This document shows, piece after piece, positions 56,906-64,000 of a DNA stretch of 64,000 nucleotides. The stretch is from positions 45,065,502 through 45,129,501 of the forward strand of contig CAXKWD010000008.1 in the NCBI GenBank assembly GCA_964059195.1, given 5' to 3'. The stretch is from Ectobius pallidus. Its lineage: Eukaryota > Arthropoda > Insecta > Blattodea > Ectobiidae. A program made the translations under genes and the position numbers. A model generated the notes under the pieces. It was given only the letters and a program-made list of their open reading frames with translations. It ran no database searches and was not told where the DNA came from. How positions within the stretch are numbered: position 1 is the first letter of the stretch; each line of letters opens with the position of its first letter.

Positions 56906-57389
56906 GAGTTAAGAAGTAAAATATGAACGAAATTAATTGCCTCGAAGCTTAGTGAATGTTAAATCTATATAAACCATTGCCTTTGAATTCTCTTTTAACT
57001 TAGCAAATTATAATATGAATAGAGGTTGACAATAACATTGGTATAGTCTTATTTTTAGAATGCAGAATGTATAATACTGTATTCCTGTATACGACTTTAT
57101 ATATAGTAGGATTTACTCGATCCTTTTTTCGTTGTTCCTCATGCTGACCTCTGTCAGTCTCCCTTTGTTCTTTCAGAAGCAGGTGTGAAGGTGAAAACAA
57201 TTCCTGCATCAATACGTACGGGCCTTCATCTAACAGTACAGCAGAGTACACTGGACGTCATGGCAATCTCCTCAGAAGAAGTGTGCAATCATATTATCAC
57301 CCAATCATGCGATATTATTAGTATAGATGAGTACACTATATGGCAGTCATAGGCGCCAACTTTGGGAGGGCAAGTTCATCTATTCATAT
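56906..57389. other. Interval with an unassigned minus-strand frame
   Basis: An 83-codon minus frame (57251-57000) is rich in Glu/Arg/Lys and Gln (KEQRETDRGQHEEQRKKD) with no recognised domain. Could be chance. Nothing else. Confidence 0.2.
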
Positions 57390-58112
57390 TAATCGGTGAT
57401 GATAGGCTTTGCAACCATTAAGAGTACGGTGCTTCAGAATAGAGCAATCTGAATTTTACTAGGTGCACATTATTTGACACCAACTCACATTCTTTATGAA
57501 CAATCGAAAATCTTGCCATTTGACACCTTAGTTAAAGTAAGTACCATTAGGCTACATATATGCACAGAGTAGTAGCCTATATGGTAACATCCACAGCAAT
57601 TTTCCAAAAGAATATAACAAAAACATTCATAACTATGAAACAAAACAAAAACTGAACATATACCTCACACATTCTTCAACTTTAACATATGGGACAAAGG
57701 GATTAAAATATTATTTAATCAAAACATATAATGAATTACCACAAGAACAAAAGAATATCTTAAATTATAACAAATTTAAGTCACAAATAAAACTGTTTTT
57801 AAATTCTAAGATTAATTAAGTTTTTTGATATAGTAATAAATAGATATATTGATCACTATTAGACTATGTAACTATGTTTCCCTTCATCATCTATCATTTC
57901 ACTTCACTCTTAAAATCAAGTCATTTTGTTTTATGTTCCTATATTATGTACCTCTTGTGCCTCTTGTAACTTATATACTGTACCTCTTGTATATTTATAA
58001 GTTATTTGTAATTGGAAATTTATGTACCACAATGCATGTCATGTTGTATATAGCCCCTTAAGGTGAGCATAGCTCGTTGGGGTTTTCTTACCATCAATAA
58101 ATAAATAAATAA
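57390..58112 (+). pseudogene. CR1/L2-like LINE C-terminal fragment with AATA tail
   Basis: Frame pieces include ILLGAHYLTPTHILYEQS and KILPFDTLVKV, then, after several frameshifts, TYNELPQEQKNILNYNKFKS and IKLFLNSKIN before a stop. This is the end of a CR1/L2-like ORF2. The 3' UTR has AGCATAGCTCGTTGGGGTTT and ends ATCAATAAATAAATAAATAA. Confidence 0.6.
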
Positions 58113-59318
58113 TAAAACCAGGTAAGCTGATGTAACAAAGTGCCAGTATGCTTTTTTTAATCAGTGATAAACGCAATTATGATAGGCCCACGCAGAAAAG
58201 TTATTTTTGTAATAGATCTCCGAGTTAAACTCCAAAAACAAAAAGCGCTGGCAATAATAATAATGATGCAATAGGCCTACGATTCGCTGGTATCTCTGTT
58301 TCAAGTATAAAGCAGCCTTAAAGGTTATGAATGAATGAAAAGTCAATATGAAATCTGTCAGGAATTACATTAGGTATATAGCTGCACAGGAACGAATAAG
58401 AAAAATACTCACATTAAAATATAGCCTAATGTAAATCTGTAGTCTGTGGCCTAATCTGTAGTCTACATTTCCAAAGAATGCACAATATAATATCAATTTT
58501 CAACGGCTAGTTGTTTTAAATCTTTTATTTACATTATTATTAGCCTACACTGACATCGTTATGAAGAAACGAATTAATCAAAGGTGCTATCAATATCAAT
58601 ACCTTTGGTCTAAAATTTGATACTTAACCTTAATTCACACTCGTATACACTGATATAAGACATTCTTAAAATATGTCAACATTTCACAAAATACACTGGC
58701 GAAGAACTCCACTTAATGAATGTAGGCCTAATTATTTCAGAGTAATATATCGTCTGTATATAACAGTATTGAACTTTATGAACGAAGTAAACACCTGACT
58801 AGTTGGATAATCAATGTGTTATGGTCACAGCCGTCTCGAGAATTACATTGCCTAATTTTGCGTACGCGGCGAAATTAGAGATTGCAGCACCTACCGCACC
58901 TTGCTTGCAATAGCCTATACATTACCGTACATAGCTTCTATTCTCTGTGATGCCCTCTGAAGTATAAACTTGGAAACTGAAATATAGGCCTACAGGAATT
59001 TCATGCTATCTGAGTGTGAACTGTGTCGCCTCTAGGCCTACTGGAGAAATTAGGCAATTTAACAATACTCTGAACTCCATGTTAAAACTAAGCATAGAAC
59101 AGGCAGTGTAATTCTCGAGACGGTGGTGGTCATGGCTAACTATTGCAAATTCCAAAGCCGCAAAACGATATGTTGTCAGGATAACAGATTTGCATTTGTT
59201 AAATTCTTTATAATATATTACCATAAAATAGGCACTAAATTGGGCATTACTCCGATTCCGATCAACCGATTTTATCCAATATCAATAGACGTCTTCCCAT
59301 GGACATTATAAATGCGTA
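58113..59318 (+). repeat. Dispersed family, copy 5 (truncated, with internal insertion)
   Basis: Starts AATAAAACCAGGTAAGCTGA and GTGCCAGTATGC, and resumes near 59130 with AAATTCCAAAGCCGCAAAAC up to one internal unit that stops abruptly at AAATGCGTA (59318), where another element starts. ~58200-59100 is not part of the family. Within it CCGTCTCGAGAATTACATTG (58834) has an inverted partner near 59106-59128. Confidence 0.55.
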
Positions 59319-60008
59319 GGGGAGCCCGGGTCTAGTTGGCACAAATTTTAAACTTTTATTTTTATGAGCTATAATATAGTTAACATTATTATGTAAATTT
59401 ATCTATTGAATAGTTTCATTATTCAGGTAGGTTTATAAAATAAAATATAACAATATTTCAAAAGGGCAACTAAGAAATTGCAATTTATTTGAACCTCGAC
59501 ACGTGTGTCAACTTACCCCATCGTCGGGGTATGTTGGCACAAGTTAAACAATAAATTGTTGTAACAAAAATAACACAAAATCTAAACTCAATGAAGCAAT
59601 AACTCAAACATATAAAAAAGGTAATATCATTTGCATTCAATCTACACAGCCTAAAGTAACAGGTATCACAAACATCACTTAAATAAATTAATCTGACATG
59701 TCAGAATTGCAATTCAGACAAATAAAGTTCTATTTGACACCACGTATGTAATTGGCATATTTATAGCTTCTAAAATACGGATAAACAATTAAATAAACCT
59801 CTTGTTGGAAAATGTTAGACATTTTAATGGCAAGGCTAGTTGGCTCAATGAATCAACTTACCCCGTAATGATTGTGCCAACTTACCCCAACGTATGCCGT
59901 TGAAAATATGGTTCGGTTTTGTGCCAGAAAAAACACCAATATAAACTTTAAACCGCTCAGACATGTAGTTACTATAGTCTTCGTCAGATATGACGTTTAA
60001 GAGACCTT
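59319..60008. mobile_element. Truncated element with GTTGGCACA / CAACTTACCCC motifs
   Basis: Starts GGGGAGCCCGGGTCTAGTTG and GCACAA. GTTGGCACAA and its inverted relative GTGCCAACTTACCCC recur (about 59520-59545, 59840-59895), including a hairpin GTGTCAACTTACCCC-ATCGTC-GGGGTATGTTGGCAC at 59505-59540. Its other end is not visible, so it is probably truncated by the next element. Confidence 0.4.
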
Positions 60009-60229
60009 ACCCTAGGCCGGGTTTCTGAAACGTTAGATATATACTAGATTGTATTAATTCATCGATAAGTGTTTCTGAAACGTCAGATAACGGTTATCCA
60101 TTAATTGAAACACTCGATAAATTATCGGTAGACAGATCACTAGATATCTCACGAAACTCCAGATAAACATTCAATATGGCGGACGTGAGTTACATTTATG
60201 TTGATGTATGTTTCGTTATTATGTTTTTG

Positions 60230-61162
60230 CACGACGTAACTAATTAGTGGTACTTACGAATATTGTTGCCGTGGATCGTAACTTGAAATTCCCGCACGCA
60301 ATCTGGTTGCTATGAAAACAAAAGAAATCTCCGTGCGGTAAGAATTACAAAAGGCACAAGTGCCGTAAGTAAAATCATCATAATACAAGCCTCTATGGAA
60401 GACCGGAACCAAGGCCTCCTAGTTTGTGGCTACTTTAATAGGACAAATATTCAGTTCCCACAACAACCAACACATGCGAATCACTTTCTGAAATATAACA
60501 ACTATCTTCAATAATGTATATACATAATACTTTCAGATAATGTCTCAATTAATATAATTAAATTGATATAAATAATCTTCATGCAAAAAATAGCATGCAA
60601 TACTCGTGACGTAAGCGCATAACGGATCTCGGAAATTGAAAAAACTCGGCGCAAGCGCCTCGTTTTTTCAAACTCTTTCTTCGATCCGTATGCACCGCGT
60701 ACGGCATTTGTATCGCAATATAGGCTTCTATTTTGCACGATGTAACTAATTAGTGGTACTTACGAATATTGCTGCTGTATATCGTAATTTGACATTCCCA
60801 CACGCAATCTGGTTGCTATGAAAACAAAAGAAATCTCAATGCTGTAAAAATTACAAAAAGCACACGTGCCGTAAGTAAAACGATCACAATACAAGCCTTT
60901 ATCGAGGACCTGAACCAAGTTTGTATCGACTTTAACAGGACAAATATTCAGTCCCCATAACAACCAACACATGCGAATCACTTTCTGAAAAAAAATCTAT
61001 CTTCAATAATGTAACATAATATTTTCAGCTAATATCTCAATTAATATAATTAAATTGATATAAATAATCATCGTGCAAAAAATAGCAAACAATACTCGTT
61101 CCGTAAGCGCCTCGTTTTTTCAAACTCTTTCCTTGATCCGTAAGCGAACTAGTATCGCAATA
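60230..61162 (+). repeat. ~506-bp tandem repeat, two units
   Basis: GCACGACGTAACTAATTAGT at ~60230 and GCACGATGTAACTAATTAGT at ~60736 start two direct copies. Both contain ACACGCAATCTGGTTGCTAT, ACACATGCGAATCACTTTCT and TAATTAAATTGATATAAATA. A third copy lies inverted at 39655-40112. Unit 2 is cut by the mariner at ~61163. Confidence 0.7.
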
Positions 61163-61164
61163 TA

Positions 61165-62040
61165 CAAGGTGACACAAAAAAACGGGAACTTTTTAACATC
61201 CAATAATAAAACCAAGAGTGATAGAAGAAAACATTTTATTCATAGTATTTGAAACCTTGAAATTTGCCATTTAAGAAACATTAATGTAATTTATCATTTT
61301 TTTTTTTTTAAATTACGTCCTTTAAATGGCGTCCTCCTGTACGAATGCATTCTTGAAACCTGCTGTTGTAATTCCTCATTGACCGCTGCAACATTGCAGC
61401 TGGGATACTGTGAATTTCATCAAGAATTCTCTGTTTTAACTCATCCAGAGTTCTTGGCCGAGTCGTGAACAGGGGGTCACAGTAACTGTCAATGCGGATC
61501 GTTACGTGGAGATGTTACAATCTTTCGTTACACCAGAATTGAACAATTTTCCACACATTCAAGAACCGTGGTTTCAACAGGATGGAGCGACATCACACAC
61601 TGCACGACAATCAATGGAAGCTGTGCGAGAATTGTTCGGTAACCGTGTGATCTCAAGATTCGGTAACGTTCCCTGGCCCCCTAGATCGCCAGATTTGTAT
61701 GTTTGTGATTTTTTCTTGTGGTTCTATCTCAAGAGTAAAGTGTGCACGACTCGACCAAGAACTCTGGATGAGTTAAAACAGAGGATTCGTGATGAAATTC
61801 ATAGTGTCCCAGCTGCAATGTTGCAGCGGTCAATGAGGAAATTCAACAGCAGGTTTCAAGAATGCATTCGTACAGGAGGACGCCATCTATCGGACGTAAT
61901 TTTGTAAAAATGATAAATTCCATTAATGTTTCTTAAATTACAAGTTTTAAGGTTTCAATTACTATGAATAAAATGTTTTGTTCCATCACTCTTGGTTGTA
62001 TTATTGGATGTTAAAAAGTTCCCGTTTTTGTGTCACCTTG
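61165..62040 (+). mobile_element. Foldback mariner-like element (DD41D type)
   Basis: Ends CAAGGTGACACAAAAAAACG and its inverse, flanked by TA (61163-61164, 62041-62042). Long arms: 61165-61469 is an inverted copy of 61740-62040. The right arm is the natural 3' end of the transposase gene; the left arm therefore also carries that end inverted and the 5' half of the gene is missing. 876 bp in total. Confidence 0.8.
61506..61907 (+). pseudogene. mariner transposase C-terminal fragment
   Basis: 133 codons with WFQQDGATSHTA (second catalytic Asp) and WPPRSPDLYVCDFFLW (third catalytic Asp, in VCDFF). I count 41 residues between these two Asp, which matches the DD41D (rosa) group rather than classic DD34D mariner. 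The first Asp and the DNA-binding half are absent, so it cannot be active. The end HLSDVIL is followed by a TAA. An IS630/Tc1-mariner DDE domain; cut-and-paste transposase in the nucleus. Confidence 0.75.
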
Positions 62041-62429
62041 TACTATAACATTTTATCCTACATGATGTTACTAGCGTAACATGAAATGGAATGTAGTAAT
62101 GAAGCTGGCATTGGTTATTATTTTGTGTGTGAAATAATTCATAATACCAGAAAAATTGTATATTATCGGTTACATGAACTTTGTTATGGCCTAGGCTATT
62201 AATGTATCCATCGTTTACTTGTATTAATTCCATTTGTTATAACGATTTTATGAACACATCAGGAATATTAATTCGCATCATATTTCCTTGCCGGTCATCT
62301 TCATTGTCAGATCGTATAAGGCCTAGCTCTATATAGAAGCAAATATTCCCTGAAAGAAATACTGCTATCCTTTCGAGAAGTACGATGATATTCAGTTTCG
62401 GAAAAAATGTACATTTTATGAAATTGATT

Positions 62430-63725
62430 CTCATTGGTGGAAAGTGGTTAATGTGAAGAACCCATCTAAAGGAAAACATCTAAGAGATTGTAATTGTGAT
62501 CCTACTCTTGGAGGATCCAAAAATAAGTTTTTTTGCAGTAGTTTTCATTATTTTTGAAGGTCTGGCAATCTGCTGAAGTAAATGGAAAGCTATCCAAAGA
62601 TTCTCACACTGCACTCATGCATAGTATTTACAGTATGGGTAAGATGTGCAGTTACATATTCAATGAATTGAAATGGAAATTCATGTTGCTGGGGAAATTT
62701 CAGGCAGATAAGCTGGAAGGCAGATTCGGACAATATCGACAGATGAGTGACAGTGGAATGCCTAATTACCATGTTTCGGCAAGGGCAAGTTTTAAAATCT
62801 GAGAGGAAACTGAAACTTTCTAGTGTTCTCAGGATGCAATCTGCTTCTTTAGGTGAACTATCTACCTTTAGGTGAACTATCTATCACTTCGGAAAGGTCA
62901 AGTAAGAATGAAAAATTCAATGCCATACCTGGGATTTGAACTAGGATCTTCGGCTCTCCGTGCCAATGCTCTAACCAACTGAGCTACCATGGCAACGTGC
63001 AGGTACAACATTAAATTCTCCAACTGACTCACATAACTCAGTATACCACCAGGCCTTCTCAATACTGCATGAGGTACAACCCAGTGGCGACTTACAACCT
63101 GTAAGTACTTTAAGACCCGGGCTTCATGGTAAACCACTATTTCTAATAGGTCCACATTCCACATATCTATCACTTCATTTGTATCATCAAGTTCAGACAT
63201 GACTGACAGTGCCTTTCAGAATGTAGGCCTAATGGAAAGTGTCTTAGATAAGTCTGATGGTGTTTTAGAACTTATACATACAATTGAAGTTGATAAAAGT
63301 GCACAGGATGTGATGATTTGTATCGGTGGATATGTTACACATAGTGTGATCAACTCACTGGGATTCAACACAGAAAAGTGTGAGTTGTGTGTGTCCACAC
63401 TATCTACTGACAGATACTTCGTAATTGAAAATACTACATCATTCTCCTATTTTGATGTCCTAAACCTTGAGGGTCTGAATTGCCCATCTGAATGTGTGAT
63501 TAATTTATGTACAGTTGTTTATAGGATATTTAATATTTTAATAAGTGAAATGTTTGAAAGTGACTTTTACAGTTGAACTACCTGAGAAGCTTAGTAATCA
63601 ATCTAGCGTTGGCTTATTTTGAATTATGTATCACAGACATTGATGTTTTGTGTAAATGTGGAACGACATTGAGGCAGCTAACAGTGAAGTGCAGCAAGGT
63701 GTTGGCCAACATTTTTATAGTTAAG
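62430..63725 (+). pseudogene. P-element/THAP9-like transposase C-terminal region
   Basis: Blocks in order: WWKVVNVKNPSKGKHLRD (62450-62540); after a frameshift, 62554-62802 with LLGKFQADKLEGRFGQYRQM and NYHVSA; after a shift, SERKLKLSSVLRMQSA up to 62870; then after a SINE, 63190-63576 with VMICIGGYVTHSVI, CELCVST and YFDVLNLEGLNCPSE; finally ~63590-63725. The FEGRFGQYRQ and GY(V)..NLEGL boxes are those of THAP9/P-type transposases as I remember them. At least three frameshifts plus the SINE inactivate it. The N-terminal THAP and RNase-H-like core are not seen. Confidence 0.7.
62891..63163 (-). mobile_element. SINE-type insertion splitting the transposase
   Basis: A 273-bp insertion flanked by TATCTATCACTTC (62878-62890, 63164-63176). 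On the minus strand it has box A TAGCTCAGTTGG (62974-62985) and box B AGTTCAAATCC (62932-62942). Unlike a normal SINE, the tRNA-like part is near its 3' end and is preceded by ~165 bp of unrelated sequence. So it may be a composite, or the insertion may have carried upstream DNA. Confidence 0.65.
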
Positions 63726-63734
63726 GTAAGATTT

Positions 63735-64000
63735 CTTAAGGCGGCCATTCACTATCGCTCTAAACGTCCAAATGGAGTGATGTCAGTCCAAAATCTCATA
63801 ATGAATGGGAAGGCTGTCGTCCATTTGGCGTGGAGCGATGGACCGGTTGGATATCCAGTCGAGCAAAAATCCATCCGTTCACTCCATCCGTCCATCAAGC
63901 CATCGTACAATGAATGCGGAAAACGACGTGGAGTGACTCCAAGCCATCCCGCAAATCTGTTAGTCAGTGGCCAAACCCACATCCAAATAGCCTCATTCTG
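63735..64000. other. Edge of window, possible start of another DNA element
   Basis: AAGGCGGCCATTCACTATCG at 63739 looks like a TIR start. TCCATCCGTCCATC and GGAGTGA-like motifs repeat below it. The other end is outside the window, so nothing can be confirmed. Confidence 0.25.

Larger units (their letters stand above)
60014..62420 (+). mobile_element. GGCCGGGTTTC-ended element, copy A (interrupted)
   Basis: Left end AGGCCGGGTTTCTGAAACGT. 60014-60225 and 62043-62420 join to match the reverse complement of 15160-15772. Landmarks: ATTTATGTTGATGTATG, AATGAAGCTGGCATTGGTTA, AATGTATCCATCGTTTACTT, ACGATGATATTCAGTTTCGG. The break holds two ~506-bp units and a mariner. A P-like transposase begins immediately after, so this may be the 5' part of a P-like element; that link is inference. 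Confidence 0.55.

Noticed and set aside
62920..63000. A tRNA gene on the minus strand
   Set aside because: Lies inside a 273-bp insertion with a 13-bp duplication; box B has a mismatch to GGTTCRANNCC at its first base.

Overview
The window looks like a TE-saturated stretch of a large, AT-rich animal genome. It is most likely an insect, and the mix of SINE, LINE, P-like, rosa-like mariner and Gypsy-type elements would suit a cockroach, termite or other orthopteroid; that identification is inference. I found no host protein-coding gene that I would defend. Almost every base I can explain belongs to a mobile element, a relic of one, or a repeat. All coordinates and motif matches were read by eye.

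Layout. 1-650: a Gln/Ser/Thr-rich low-complexity ORF region, split by a 2.2-kb CACTG-ended DNA transposon (650-2819, TSD TTAT) with a broken protein gene. 2.8-7.0 kb: repeats, including a ~1-kb family that recurs inverted at 24.9-25.8 kb, and a tRNA-derived SINE (6206-6397). 7048-9541: a PIF/Harbinger-like TIR element (TSD TTA). 10014-19667: a degraded Ty3/Gypsy-type LTR retrotransposon (TG..CA LTRs, TSD ATCC, broken gag, protease and the start of RT). Its pol is interrupted by a DNA element and a near-perfect 91-bp hairpin, and its 3' LTR is split by a P-like element (17826-19637, TSD ATATAAG) carrying a THAP-domain exon. 20971-21265: a second SINE. 21.4-24.74 kb: a 5'-truncated non-LTR retrotransposon whose ORF2 is open except for one in-frame stop.

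27096-33056: a large foldback element. Its arms are inverted copies of an uncharacterised protein gene, and the left arm carries a nested 1.2-kb TIR element (TSD TCACTGA). 33-37.3 kb: several copies of a dispersed family with ~150-bp internal repeats. 37.3-42.2 kb: a stack of small DNA elements and LINE 3' fragments. 42240-53115: a second, very unusual foldback. Its two arms are inverted arrays of a ~170-bp satellite and its core is a fragment of what looks like the same protein family as in the 27-33 kb element. Its left arm was later hit by a young, gag-only LTR retrotransposon (42862-50789, 1.45-kb LTRs, TSD CCCG). 53-60 kb: mostly featureless AT-rich DNA with LINE fragments and repeat ends. 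60.0-63.7 kb: a nested pile. A CCGGGTTTC-ended element is interrupted by a ~506-bp tandem repeat, which is itself interrupted by a foldback DD41D mariner. A P-like/THAP9-like transposase C-terminus follows, split by a SINE with a 13-bp TSD.

The strongest themes are recurrent foldback (inverted-duplication) architecture in unrelated elements, deep nesting with intact target-site duplications that give a relative order of insertion, and the same uncharacterised protein family in two structurally different foldbacks.
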